From Linnemannia schmuckeri (lineage: Eukaryota > Mortierellomycota > Mortierellomycetes > Mortierellales > Mortierellaceae), in assembly GCA_029449235.1 (NCBI GenBank), contig JANATG010000021.1, positions 466,001 through 530,000 on the forward strand: DNA of 64,000 nt, written 5' to 3'. A program made the position numbers and the translations under genes. The notes under the pieces were generated by a model, which ran no database searches, was not told the origin of the DNA, and was given only the letters and a program-made list of their open reading frames with translations. Below are positions 9,417-21,276 of this stretch, piece by piece; positions within the stretch are counted from its first letter, which is position 1; each line of letters starts with the position of its first letter.

Positions 9417-9568
9417 AATATTGCGCATTTCACATAGAATATTTTATTTCGGCCGCTAAACCCCGATTAGTCAGCTATTCACGACTACAGTACGTTTTAT
9501 TCCAAACCCGGCAAACCTCACTTACAATTGAATTTGTGGAACTCATTTTTGTTGAAGCGCACAATATT
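9417..9568. mobile_element. 152-bp MITE related to the two-gene transposon
   Basis: The ends are AATATTGCGCATTTCAC and, on the other strand, AATATTGTGCGCTTCAAC with AAAAATGAG. They resemble the TIRs of the 4.9-7.8 kb element. The interior shares CCGATTAGTCAGCTA with that element's left subterminal CCGATTAGTCAACTA. It lacks coding sequence. It begins about 10 bp after the 3' end of the 28S fragment. Confidence 0.7.
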
Positions 9569-9639
9569 ATCTGTTTTTGTTAATGTTTTCTTGCTTGCGC
9601 AATTTTAAGGGGTAGCACGTCTGAGGATACTTGGAGTTG

Positions 9640-9895
9640 TTACTCAGGGAGAGGGTCGAAGGCCAGAGTTGTAGGACCGCTGTTAAGTCCTCAATCGGTA
9701 CGGGGGAAAAGGGGTTGCAGGTCGAAGGGAGGTTGATAGTAGGGGTAGTGATAATAGTGTCATAAAGAACCATACGAAACAATACACTGCAGCGCGTCAA
9801 CGAAACTCTTGTCGCTGCTCTGGTCCAAGAAGTGATGTGTAAAAGGACAAGGAGCAGACAAGAGGGCTTAGCGCACTACAAATACTATGTCTACT
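9640..9895 (+). repeat. Dispersed repeat B, copy 1 (LTR-like)
   Basis: Matches 48236-48465 over most of its length, including TGTTACTCAGG at the start, GTAGGACCGCTGTTAAGTCC, AGTGATAATAGTGT, CACTGCAGCGCG and AAGAAGTGATGTGTAAAAGG. It carries extra bases (GGGGAAAAGG...) in the middle. Beginning with TG suggests an LTR end or solo LTR, but no CA end or flanking duplication could be fixed. Confidence 0.7.
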
Positions 9896-9899
9896 AAGG

Positions 9900-10750
9900 A
9901 ATAGGGCTGCTAATCTAAGGAGTCGCCACCGCTGCCTAGCCACCACCTTATTTTGCAACAATCGGAAGATCGATCAGACCGAATTGAATATCCCCAGCGC
10001 CAAAATCCATTAGTCCACTAATTTCAACTAGAGTATTGTAGGCAGCGTTGTTGCTACAATCTACTAAGATTAAACCCATTATTCAATAGGTTTGTTTGTA
10101 AGAACAACATTTCATTCTTTTCCTTTCACGCTGGCGCTGTTATTAAGGGATGACGTACTGTGTTGTCCGGGTTTGGTGATGTCTCTGTAGTCTAGTTAGT
10201 CGCACCTTTACTGTAATATGTGTAGTACACCGGAGATCGTTTGTTTGCTCTTTGTCTCTTTTCACGTATTGCTGAGAGACAGAGTAGTTGAACTGACAAG
10301 TGTTTCTTTGGTGCATCGCAGACTCTGATTCTCTTTATTCGCTACCGGTTGAGGATACTACAGCTACCCTACAATCCTGTCTACGAACCCTGCCCTCCTG
10401 AACAATATCTATCATGGAGCAGTAACTTGGTTGAGAGTACGGGGATGCGGAGCAGTCGCACAATGCAACCCAGTGAGGCAGTGAGGAGCAGTAGTGCGGT
10501 GGGACACAGTAAGGCGATGGATGGGTTGAGAGTATGGAAGTGTGGAGCAGTAGCGGCATGAAGATAATGAAGTTCTGTTGCAGTGAGCATTCTACAAAGT
10601 TTTGGGGAAATGCCTTTATTGCAATCAACAAAATAGCGATTAAGAGGATCATGAAGAAGAAGGAGTACGACACTGATTCGCAAAGAAAAGGGAGGAACTA
10701 AGAGACGACTAACTGGCGATTTCCCACTGGCGATGCTAATCGGCTAGCTA
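9900..10750. other. Intergenic, no gene seen
   Basis: No convincing coding or RNA gene. An imperfect inverted repeat (GTAGGCAGCG...TGCTACAATCTAC) occurs near 10035-10065. 10440-10560 is a G/A-rich stretch of GTGAGGCAGTGAGGAGCAG-like units. Confidence 0.4.
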
Positions 10751-11086
10751 TCAGCATGAAGTGCCTTGTTGAGTGATAGTATTGCAACCATTCTTCACTT
10801 CTTGCGGACTGCAGTCGTTGCAGTACGCCAACCTAGGCCAGCCGCCAACGTTGCACTGGCACGCACGCTTATCCTGTGTGCAAACAGTGTTTTGTGACGA
10901 TGTCGTGTAACAAGCTCCAGTTGCAATCAGCTCTGGATCGCAGGCATTGCAGTGCCCAAGCTTTTGCCAACCGCCCATGTTGCAGACGCAAGCTTGCTGA
11001 GTTGGCTGACTTTGAGCAGGTGTCGTCAGGACTATCGTGATGGCAAACAGGGCTACAACCAGAGCGAGAACCATGGATCGTGTCAT
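10751..11086 (-). CDS. Small secreted cysteine-rich protein with two repeats
   Basis: 111 residues from the ATG at 11086. The start is chosen because it directly precedes a signal peptide: MTRSMVLALVVALFAITIVL with a likely cut after AQS. The mature part has two repeats of about 38 residues with the same six-cysteine spacing: CVCNMGGWQKLGHCNACDPE and CQCNVGGWPRLAYCNDCSPQ, each followed by a GxC and a terminal Cys. Twelve cysteines in under 90 residues suggest a compact disulfide-rich extracellular protein. The family is not recognised; roles such as effector, antimicrobial or wall protein are all possible. Confidence 0.75.
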   Translation of the reverse strand: MTRSMVLALVVALFAITIVLTTPAQSQPTQQACVCNMGGWQKLGHCNACDPELIATGACYTTSSQNTVCTQDKRACQCNVGGWPRLAYCNDCSPQEVKNGCNTITQQGTSC

Positions 11087-11089
11087 GTT

Positions 11090-13349
11090 TTGGGAGAAGC
11101 GGCGAAGACTTGCTTGATGAAATGAGGAAATTGGGTTAGGTGGGACTATAGACGACAAAAAAAATAATTCTGGTCAGTTTATGACAAGGCTAATAAACCC
11201 CACGCGCAAAGTATCAAGTGAAAATCTCTTACCAGTTTAATCCAGAATGTGCGGGGGCTTGCGAGATTTGTGGCGACTGTTGAGAGTGCTGCAGTAAGTT
11301 GGGGACTGAGGCAGGATTGACTTGTGATTTGGTTCAACACAATGAGTAAATTTAGTGCCTTTATATACGTTAAAATATCCATTGAGCACAAAATACAACT
11401 ATCCTTCGGCATGGGGAGGGGGAGGAACAAAAGTTAGATCCGAAGTCTACCAACAAATTAGGGAGACGCTTTTCCCTTTGAGGCATCTTGGCCAGGGATG
11501 AGAGACCTCAAAGGCACGCAAACCAAGAGAGTGGTGTTACATGTGATTTATGCATAAATCAAGAGTAGACAGCAAAAACGAAGGGGGAATGAAACTATCG
11601 AGACGATAAGGGAGAGAGCGGGCAGCATTCGATAGGCTGGGTGTGCCGTAAGATCAAGGGTAAGCTGAGAAGAGAAAGGTGACACAAGCAAATGTAAACT
11701 ATTAAGAAGTGGGAGATGGGAAAATTCAAGGAGGACATTTTAAGAATAAGTGATGGAAGACTGGGCAGTAACAGCTTAGGGGCATGAAGAGAAAAGGGAA
11801 TACACGAAAAAGAGGGATAGGGCACTAATGGCGAAATGGGACGAACTTGGCAGGCTCAAAGACGGGACCACACCAGAGACTCAGGAGGATAAAGGTGGGA
11901 CTAACGCTAGGAATTTTAAGGGATCGACAGGAAGCCGAAAATAAGCAGACAACATCCGGGGGCTTCGAGGAGGCTTATGAAATAGGCTTAGTAGTATGTT
12001 ATTGTTGAGTAATGGGTTCTTATGGAAATGAACAAACCAAAGAGATAACGGGCATGGAGAGAAAGCAGGTGAAGGTGTTACTCTTCCGAGGATTGAGAAC
12101 GGTACAACTCGCAGACCGATATTGAGAACGGTACAACTCTTAGACTGAAAAGGATCAAGCACCGCACGGTGCCAAGAGGGATCAAGGGTGGGACAACACC
12201 ATGGTCACAATATATAGGTACAAACAGGGACATCGTCACGCAACAAAAATAGTAGTAGGACAACCGCCAGTCTATTCAGGGTTAGAGCAGAGGGGGGCGA
12301 GGAACACGTTATGCCTTAAGCTTAGGCTGACAATTGCCATAGTGCAGAAGCGGAGGAAGTGTTCAACAAGGGAGAAAAGCAAGGCAAAACACCAATCGCA
12401 TTGAGTACCTGAGCCGAGATTGAGAAAGCCAAGGAGATGGTAGGTTAAGGATAACATTTTCATGAATAGGAATGATGGAGTACAAAGAAAGAGAGGGTTG
12501 CCGAATAGCTCAGGGATGACTAGAAACGGAGGGACGAAACATGAGCTTCAAGGAATGATAAAAAGATAATACCGGAGACGTAACAAGATCAAAAACGTGA
12601 TAACGCCTTGGATGTAAGCGGGTTAGGGAGTGCATCTCGTCGAGGATATACAGGGATCAAGGACAGGACAACACCAAGAATGTAGAACGAGAAGAAAGGT
12701 ACGAACCAAGGCAGGAGACAAAGTCATTCATAGTTGAAGAAAAAGGAAAAGGGAATCCGCCATCCTCAATCCACAACACCGACAGGCCGCACCGGAAGAA
12801 AATATTGCATACACGTGGGGGTGTCGCATGGTAAACAAAAAATGACAAACCAGGCGGAGACACCAATTTTCCCCTGACTTTCTGAGCCAGCGCGGGGAAC
12901 ATCAAGGAGAGAGATCAGGTCAAAGAACATGTGTCTCATTGTAATAGACCAAGGAGCACACAAGAAAAAAAACCAGGATGCCGAAAAAATCAAGAACACC
13001 AAGAGAAAAGGGGACGGAAACGTGAAGGGATCAATCGCAAAACACTAGAAAGGGGTCTTTGAGGCTGGGTGCTGTATCCTAATCCTTAGTGCCATACTTC
13101 GTAGTGGCGACTGTACAGCTCCTGGTGGCACAAGTAAGCGCACTTCCATTTCAGGGATAGGGTGAGGATGTAGGCATAACTTTATTCTTCTGTAGTGCAG
13201 ATTTCTATTTGTTGCTGGCTACTCTTTTTCATTTGTTGCTGTTGGTAGCACAACGGTAGGGCAAATATGGGGCTATTTCATTTTTTTTCTTTTTATTATA
13301 AATGTGTTCCTGTTGCAGGGGGTTATATTTGATGAGAAAGTGAGGTACT

Positions 13350-13385
<36 letters not shown>

Positions 13386-13800
13386 GACTTGAGCTAGTTT
13401 AGGATAGATTGCCCTTTGTTACTTCTATTGGCACTATGGTTATTTCCACTATTACCAGGCATGCCTAGGCTTGTTGATTTTTTGATGATAATGAAGATAG
13501 ATCAATTTGATCTGATATGGGATTTGAATTCGTTTCAGAGATAATTTTTGTTCTTTATGTTAAAACAAGATTTTCATACTGAGCAATCTGGATGTGCTTT
13601 GATGCTGAAGGCGTTTCCCTTCTCATTTTTCGATTTCCAACCCCACTCGATCATCCTCTACCCACCATTGGTCTCTTTGTAAAGATTGAGCGTAGTGGTC
13701 TTTGCACATTGGATGTTTTGTTTTGGCCTACAGGAGTCATTAATTGTATAGATGATATTGCTTAGAAAAGACTACAATGATATATTTCACAGTGCAATTA
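11090..13800. other. Gene-poor repeat-rich stretch
   Basis: No gene found. From about 11560 to 13040 the plus strand is purine-rich with many degenerate units such as GGGATCAAGGGTGGGACAAC, like those at 52600-52930. An exact local duplication, ATTGAGAACGGTACAACTC, occurs at about 12092 and 12121. 13100-13800 is A/T-rich with a long poly-T. Confidence 0.45.
13354..13384. repeat. Poly-T tract, 31 bp
   Basis: Uninterrupted T run. On the minus strand it could be the A-tail of a retroposed sequence starting in 13385-13500, but no body is recognisable. Confidence 0.9.
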
Positions 13801-13804
13801 CGAC

Positions 13805-14105
13805 AACTCTTACCAGATTATAATTATTCGTGCCTCTTCATCTTCTGGAGCGTAAGCATATGCATATTCTCTAAAATAGTCGTCATCCAATCCCAGGTTG
13901 CAGTAACAAACAAAAGCAAAGAGATGTGAATATATATAATACCAAAAAGAACATACTGACGTTTGCTTACGAGAAGATCGTCCCAAAGTCGATCGCGACT
14001 ACAGTTTGGAAAGTCTTCAGGCTCGAAATCGTCAGGGTGAAAGCGATCTGAGTCATTGTGGTTAAGGAGAATTAAACTGTGACCATTCTTCATCATCCAC
14101 AACTG
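13805..14105 (-). other. Possible coding exons of unknown gene, downstream of REP
   Basis: After an acceptor-like TTTTTTTGCAG at about 14104, the minus strand reads MMKNGHSLILLNHNDSDRF and DDFEPEDFPNCSRDRLWDDL up to a good donor (GTAAGC at about 13973). A later frame reads DDDYFREYAYAYAPEDEEAR before the end. The acidic, low-complexity character and splice motifs suggest transcription. It may be extra 3' exons of the REP gene, its 3' UTR, or a separate small gene. Confidence 0.3.
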
Positions 14106-14190
14106 CAAAAAAAGTAAACATTGTCTAAACGTTATGGTATGTGCGCTTTGTATTACAAAAAAGAAAAAGGCGTCACCAAAAAAGACATGT

Positions 14191-17030
14191 CTAGAATCCA
14201 GAGTTATCTTCAGGCTCGGGGGTGGGTGGCAAAAACTCTTCACCAGGACAGAGCTTCTCAAAGATTGCCCTAGCCTCCTCTGTCGCAGCCTCAAAGTCCA
14301 GACTATGGTTTATAGGCCGGACAACTGTCAAGTTATCAGGCAAAGGCTTCAGATCCTCAGATCCAATAGGGTAAGGGACACGAGGCCATGACGCTGTGCG
14401 CTTATAAAACATCGTGAACAACGCATTGGGTGCAATGATGTTGTCCATCGACAGCGAGGCTGCAGATTTGGATTTTTGGAAGGCGGTTCTTGAGAGGGGT
14501 TTTGTTGGTGCTGCTGTCGAAGATCCAGTGGATGAGGGTGCTCCTGGGGCTGGTGTCGAGGGGCGAGAGGGGACAGGGGTGTTGTTCTCGCTTTCTTCAA
14601 ACAACTTCTTCTCGGCCTGAAGAATCTCCTGACGCACTTGTTCCATATCCAGTTCCTGGTCCAGACTCATGCGAGGCTGATCCTCCGCAGCAAGAGCGTC
14701 TCCAAGATGCTGAGCAGGCTTGGACTCTTCGGCTGATTCAGGTGCTGCGGGGGTAGTAGCAGTAACCTGCTTGGGAGCTGGCGCTTTCAGTGAGAGAGGA
14801 TCGCCAGGGATATGAACCAGTTTCCGGATGGCCGCCGTCAAATCCTCCTTTGCGTCCGTCTTCAAGTTCGCCGACTCTGCCCACACATACAAAATATCTT
14901 CATGAAAAATATAAAGTGAAAAAAAGTCAGTTTCTGCTTCACAAACATTGAGCTGCAAAGGAATGGCTACGCAGTAAAATCAAAGTAATGAAATATGAAC
15001 TCTTACATCGGTCGTTGGGACAGGACATAGTGCCGCCGCACATTTGAAGAACAGAGACGGTGTGTTTGTTTTTCCGTATGGAGGTCTCCCCTGGGTTGAG
15101 GACCAGCGAGCCCATAGGGAAAAGGGTCTTGCATAGCGCCGTCTCGCCGAATGCCGACCTATCCGTGACAATGATGCAGTGCGACACATAGTTCCTATTC
15201 AAGCTATTTATGTTCCATGTATAAGTCAATATCAGTCAGTCATCAGTGATAATCTCGCATTTTTGATCTCTCAAAAGCACACAAAGAAGGATAATGGAAC
15301 TTACGTTCTGGCCTCAATATATTCGTCCATCTCCTTGGAAAGGTATTCACGCGAACAAATGATTTGGTTCGCCTTCAGGGTTTGGCCAGTATGATCGACC
15401 ACTGACTGCCACTTGTTCGCCTCCTTGTCCACGTTGTGCTTGTCCAGCCCGTGCTGCAACATGTAAATGCCTCCATACACCGCTGATACTCTAAAGTGAT
15501 ATCGCAACATGAATATTGCGACTTGTTAGTTTTACTGTGAACTGCGGGGGGGGGATAAAGTGCAACTGAATAATGCAGTTAATACGTCCATATTTGTACC
15601 TGCAGAAAGCCTGGGCGAGTTCACTTCCAACGCCATAGAGGGGGCAGAGATAGGCAGAGTTGCCGTAGCGGCCCAACGACTGGAGGTAGACCTTAACAGA
15701 CTTGAGGCCTTCCGTCGTTGTAGCTATCACCAATAAACACCGCGTGCGGACGAAAGTCAATAACACAATTAATGACGATCTACCGTGACATGCTGACTCT
15801 CCTCTGTTGCTTACCATAGTCGTTTCCGTCGAATCCAATTGCGTAGACAACAGCCGTGAGAACCTTATCCGTTAATCCATACGCGCTTTGAACAAATTGC
15901 GTGAACGGAGCGTGCTTGTAATCTATTAGAAAAAAGCGAACGGGGAGTCAGGACATACTTATGTACACTCATCATTTTCTCTTTGCGAAAAAAAAAACGA
16001 AATAAAACGAACCTTCCCAGACCTCCGTTTGGTTCTCATAGTCGACAGCAAACTGCAAAAACTTCATCAAGAGTCGCTTTTCCTTGAGAGAGAGGGCCTT
16101 GGAGACAAAGACATCCTCCTTCGAGGTGGGCATCATCTCAACCTTGTCAGTCAGAGCCTCATAGACAGCAGTGCGCTCCAGCAGCTTGAATTCAAGGTAT
16201 TTTCCGATGCCCGACGAGATCAGGAGGTTTGTTAATGGGCCTCGAGAGTAGAGCAACTTTGGCGACAGATCAAAGTTGTACTTGCGCGTGTTCTTCAAGA
16301 ACTCCTCGAGCAATTGAATCTGAGAAAACGAGACGGACTCGAGCTGAGTTGCGGTGGCACCGAGCTCAGGTGTTGAAGCCCAGGAGGCCAGGGAGGAAAT
16401 GGCTTCTTTTGATTCCTTGGACGGGCTGTTGGTCGTAGCATATGCGGCGGTGATGTGGTCTTCGACGGCTTTAATCCTGTCCTCGACCGAGGCATCCTTG
16501 TGAGTCTGCAGGACGGTGGTGAGGTCGATGACAGTATCGGCAGTTCCAGTCTCGATTCGATGGAAGTGAAACTCAAGGTTGTTGTACGATCTTGCCACCA
16601 GTCTCTGAAACTCGATCTTATCCGCGCTTGCTATTGTCAATTATGTTACGTACATATCAAGCGCGTTAGTATCATTGCGACCTCCTGTTCTGGCCTCATT
16701 TTTTTTCTTATTTCCTATTCCTCGTCCCCTTTCTCCGGGGCTTCTCATAGACGCTATTTCCACCTAGACAACAACAAAGAAAGCAGAAACCAAAAAAAAA
16801 AAATTACCGTCACGACTTGGAGAAGAAGTGGATGCGATCTTGGTAGCCCATTTCAAGAGATCGCGCACGCCAAAGGCACCTGATGCTCCTCCATAGTAAT
16901 CGTTCTCGTCGAGATGGAGAACAGTCTTGCCGGCACGGGCGAGGGCAGCGGCAACGATGGTCTGGGTGAATCCTGTGCCGAGGAGGATGGCGTCAAAGAC
17001 GGTTGCGTCGAGCGAGTCGGTGTCAGCCAT
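14191..17030 (-). CDS. MRS6: Rab escort protein (Rab geranylgeranyltransferase component A)
   Basis: Presents newly made Rab GTPases to geranylgeranyltransferase II and delivers the prenylated Rabs to membranes. Seven inferred exons: about 17030-16814, 16632-16019, 15923-15813, 15721-15601, 15492-15304, 15200-15006 and 14902-14191. The N-terminus has the GDI/REP dinucleotide-binding motif (FDAILLGTGFTQTIVAAALA) and the LHLDENDYYGG segment. Later conserved blocks are TTEGLKSVKVYLQSLGRYGN, CPLYGVGSELAQAFCR and VSAVYGGIYMLQHGLDKHN. The C-terminal 150 residues, rich in Ser, Thr, Pro and acidic residues, exceed the core fold and are probably disordered; the protein ends EDNSGF. The long insert before DLSPKLLYSRGP is typical of REP and absent from plain RabGDI, so I favour REP. 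Exon joins are in phase where checked (1-2, 2-3, 3-4, 6-7). Confidence 0.9.
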
Positions 17031-17996
17031 GAAGGAGTATGAGTAGCGAGCGGAAGGGGACAGGGTGGGCGGTTGTGTTGTAGTCTGGGGGAGGAGAGAG
17101 GTTGGGTTGGAGGTGAAGAGGTGGGAAGAAGAGAACAAGAGGGAAAGAGAAAGGGAAAGGAAAAAAAAAAGAGTGCAGGGGAAAGTGTGGCGAAAGAAAG
17201 CAGGAAGCGCAGAAAAGAACGAAGGGTAAAAAAGAGGCGACAGGGTCACACACCCACATCATCATTCCTTCTTCTGCAACTTGTCCCGCTCGCGTTGGTC
17301 GTTTTTTCTTGCCTCGGCTTCCCTTTCTTTCCCTCTGCGTTCTTCCCGCAACCCTTCACAGCCCCCACGTGCATTGTTCCCAGGAGGGGGAAGAAGAAGC
17401 AGGAACGAGCGAAGGAAGGAAAAGAAAGGGACAGAGGAGGAAGGAGTATCTGTCACCTCGCAGAACCCATTGGCATACATATCGTCATCCATCCCGACCT
17501 AACAACCCTGACCAACCATGCTAACTCCACACCAGCTATGTCATGCACGTCTCCGGGACAAGTGACCCATGCAAGTATGACCACTTAAAGAAACTCAATT
17601 GGCAGCTACAAAGCAAAAAAGCGGCTTCTTCTCAGTCATACTCTCGCACGCTCACAAACAAGGAGACTTCTTTTCAGGGTCCTCAGTTTCTTCCTTTGCT
17701 AGATCTTGATCTGAGCGCGCTGTTTTACTTCTCAGGTTCTCCAAATGCATTTTCCATGCTGGGAAACATATCGAACAGCAAACATCAGTAATTAAACACT
17801 CTGTCAAGTTTGTTTTTTTGAATTGGTTTTTAATGGGGTTGGGTTGAGTTCGGTGTTTAAAAAGTCGTTAGGTATTCCCGTTCGTGCTCTCCTGCTGATG
17901 AGGGACGTCAAGAAAACAGTGTCCTCGAACTAAGGGGCGAATCGAAAGGACAGAAAGGGAGGGAACCGCGCTTAGAGCTGCCTTGTCGTAACGAGT
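17031..17996. other. REP upstream region and downstream region of eL41
   Basis: No gene. 17050-17240 is strongly purine-rich on the plus strand (pyrimidine-rich leader of REP on the minus strand). 17380-17450 is GAAGG-rich. Confidence 0.4.
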
Positions 17997-18074
17997 TTAC
18001 TTGGAGCGAGCTCTCATTTTTCTTCTTTTGCGCTTGAGGCGGCGAACGCGCTTCTTCTTCCACTTGTCTCTCAT
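17997..18074 (-). CDS. RPL41: 60S ribosomal protein eL41
   Basis: The smallest ribosomal protein: 25 residues, MRDKWKKKRVRRLKRKRRKM then RARSK, nearly all Lys and Arg, matching the universally conserved eL41 length and sequence pattern. It sits in the large subunit at the bridge to the small subunit. The ATG at 18074 directly follows CCTAATAG, which looks like a splice acceptor, so a 5' UTR intron is likely. It is too short for usual ORF finders. No disruption is visible. Confidence 0.92.
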   Translation of the reverse strand: MRDKWKKKRVRRLKRKRRKMRARSK

Positions 18075-18281
18075 CTATTAGGTTGCAACAGAGGATAGAA
18101 GGCATGAGTTAGGGAGTACAGTGTCGAGTAAAGTGGAGAGTTGTTGAGTGGTGATAAAGCCAAAGTATTCAATCTGTTGATGTTGAGAGTATTGTTGGTG
18201 GTTGTTGAAAAGGAAAGACAGGCTATTCCTGTGCAAGTGTCCAAGGAAATCGAATCGGCAGAAGTCCCGTCTGTTCCACGA

Positions 18282-18464
18282 CTATGATAAGGCATAGTCT
18301 TGAAGGCACATCGATCGAACAGCAAGTAGTCCGATATGCATCCATCGGTCGATTTGCATCGGGGGAGTGTATCCATAGATCAAGAGGAACGAGCAGATGA
18401 TAGCGAATACGGATGCGTAGACCATTTCTCTTGAGGAATGTGTGTCGATGTCGGTGTCCGGCAT
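18282..18464 (-). CDS. Possible small single-pass membrane protein
   Basis: 60 residues starting MPDTDIDTHSSREM with one hydrophobic segment (VYASVFAIICSFLLIYGY, residues about 15-33) and a short tail. It lies 208 bp upstream of eL41 on the same strand, so it could instead be part of the eL41 leader or a separate small gene. No family is recognised. Confidence 0.3.
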   Translation of the reverse strand: MPDTDIDTHSSREMVYASVFAIICSFLLIYGYTPPMQIDRWMHIGLLAVRSMCLQDYALS

Positions 18465-19216
18465 GGTTGGTGTTGGCTGTGTGTCCTTGTGCTTTGCTTG
18501 TATGTGGTGATATGGATCATGGTTGTGTACCTTGAAATTGAATAGGGAAGGAGTATGGGACAAACAACACAGAGTCGAAACATTTTAATCAAAATCATTC
18601 TGTGGCTTAGCCCTCTAACCTCTCTTTCTTGAAATGAGTTGTGCATTGTTTCGAAATACAGGAGGAGACAGGGCCATTGGTTGGTTAATAATGATAGTCC
18701 ACTCTGATTACTGTGTCGTGCAACAGGATCAGGGACACACAACGGCGATTTCTTTTTCAGGCACCATTACAACGTTCTTCGCACTCTACGGTTTTTCTTT
18801 ATATCTCGTCTTCGCCCTCTCTTTGAAATCCATGTCTCAATCCATCTACCATCCTCCTTTGCCTTTTCTCTGCCACCAACTCGTTCATGGCTCTCCTTTT
18901 GCTTTACTCCACGTTTTTATCTCCTTTGTTGTTCACCTAAAATGCACGCAAAACAAATAAAAAAACAAGGTCCGCCCTGCATGCTTGATTTTCGACGGCT
19001 CCCCCTCCTTAGTACGTTTGCTCCGCACGCTTTCAACTCCCTTTCCTGCGCTCTATACTTGACTGTCTCTCCCTTCTTCGCCTCCTCGCTGTCCCTCCCT
19101 GGTCACCAACCACCTCACCACTCCCTTCCCAACACAATAATACAGCCTTCCAACCTTCTAACCCTCACACCAGTGCACACTACCTTCAAACATCCAAAAA
19201 CTTAATGTCGCTCTGA
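18465..19216. other. Intergenic between divergent genes
   Basis: C/T-rich on the plus strand from about 18780 to 19200, as is common before fungal starts in this window. No RNA gene was seen. Confidence 0.4.
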
Positions 19217-21276
19217 ATGGGCCGGCTCAACCTCCAATGCATCACCCTCGCCGGGTCTCGCTTCATCGGCATGGCCTACACAACCCCAACAGCCTCCTAT
19301 GAAAACCCCAGGAATTCTGACGACTTCACCCACGTCGTCCTCATCCAGTCCAACTTCAACCCTCGAAACCTCATATCCCTCTCCTGGTCACTCATCTCTG
19401 CATGGCCCAGAATTGCAAACGTCCAATCTGACATCTACTCTTCCCTCACCTGTCATGTCAACCCCGAGACGGGAGTCTTTACAATGATGTCAAATTTCAG
19501 TGGGAACAACTTCCCTTCTTATTATGATGCCCCACAAAGGTCGCTCTATCAGTCGGTACCGCTACGACGACCTGGAGGATTCCAGTATACACCCTCCCTG
19601 GGTGGTGTTGGACCTGGCAAGTGGGCGGATTTTGTAGTTAACACCCAGGATTATGAATGGGGGAACGTCTCGGCGACGTTTGATGTGTTCAGTTGGCCGG
19701 GGACCTCGGATTTGTATCAAGCACGTATCGGAAATGCTGCCGTTGGTACTATCCATTTTGCCCAGCTCACTACTACCGCAGAGACAATAGCAGGAGGGCC
19801 TGCAATATTCATCAACGTGGCAAATTACACCTTGGTAGGAACAAGCACGTAACGTTGCACAGCGAGCTGAAATTTTGCCAAGACAAAACAATGTTGGCTA
19901 GCAATATTTATACCGATAATTTAACAGGCCTTTTTTCATGTCGCTTCATATAGAATCCGGACGTGCATGGATATCCAATGAAGGTGGCGTTTGCAAACAA
20001 CTCGATCTACCAACTCGGCAGGCTAATAACAGATAAGAGGACGGGAGAGTTTGGCTATTTCCTCACACGGATCCCTCTCGATCCGACAAAAACTGGCGCA
20101 GCAACATTCCAACTCCCAGCAAACCTTGTCGCGTATGATGCCTCAGCCATCAAGAGCTGTCAGATGGAAACGACAAAGATCTGGTACTCGTCGCCACTGG
20201 CAACGCTTTTCGTGTTCTGTCCTGTAAGTACTGAAAACCTTTGCCATATTATCAGATAAATAAGTATTGAGAAGCATTGTTCTTACTCCTTAATTCTTTC
20301 TTTCTCTCATTTTGTTTTTTAGATACCCGTAGTCTTCGACCGATCCATCAACGACGTACGCAAATTACTTTTAGTATCCCAGTTTAGGAACGGCGACAAG
20401 GCGCTCAGCACACCCTCCAACACCAGCGCTTCCGATAACCAACTGCTCATCCAACCTATCGACAGAAGCGACTCAGGCGACGTGTGGGCCTATCTAGGCA
20501 GCTACTTTGGAACCCAATACGGCGTCCTAATCGATCCTGCATCCAACAATGTCACAGGTCTTGACCATCAATTTTCCTATCTCACCATCCCTGACCTCTA
20601 TGGACATGGTCAAGGCGACGTCCCACGAAATATAAGTATCGTAGAAGAACACCTCTCACTCATCATCGCAGGAGCCGTGGTGGGCTTTCTTTTGATCCTG
20701 GCCGCGATCTGCTATATCCCCTTCCGGCGGCGGTGGCGTCGGACCTGGCGCGGGAAATGGATGGCTTTCAAGGCACAGACTTGGCCACGGTGGATACGAA
20801 AAGTACGGCTGAAGCTCATCGACCTTTTGAAGGAAAAAGAAGGTGTCGGCAAAGGCGATCAAGATGCCGAAGACAAGGCGCTGCAAGGGAAGAGGGATGT
20901 CTCCAAGGACAGCGAGGACGGGTTCAACAGCAACAAGCTTGAAGAGCACTCGATGAACAGTCTTGATGGTCTGGAAGGCTGTGACAAGATCTTGGTCACG
21001 GATGATATGGACCTGAGTAGACTCGGGAGCCCGCTGGTGATGATGGATGTTGCAACAGGGTACATGAACGGCGTTCGATTGGAAGCACACCCTCGCCCTG
21101 GTGTTGTTACGACCTTGGCCATAAGCGGTAGCAGTAGCAACGGTGGCTCATCGTCTTCATTGGGAGATGGTGATTCTCTACCACCAGGATACCCTACTCT
21201 TGCGACACCGTCAGCTCCTCCAATATCCGCCTCCTCTAAGGAGACTGTTAGCATTCCACTACCGCCGCCATCATAG
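19217..21276 (+). CDS. Type I membrane protein with large extracellular domain, unknown family
   Basis: Three exons, 19217-19834, 19954-20223 and 20323-21276, give 613 residues in one frame. The first donor is set as TTG|GTAGGA because it keeps phase; the later GTAACG does not. Residues about 1-455 form the N-terminal domain with N-glycosylation sites (NVSA, NYTL, NNSI). A single transmembrane helix (LSLIIAGAVVGFLLILAAIC) is followed by a basic stop-transfer stretch (PFRRRWRRTWRGKW) and a cytosolic tail with Lys/Asp-rich and Ser/Gly/Pro-rich parts ending SIPLPPPS. A clear signal peptide is missing at this start, because an in-frame TGA precedes the ATG; an upstream exon may supply it. A role as a surface receptor or sensor is an inference from topology only. 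Confidence 0.75.
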
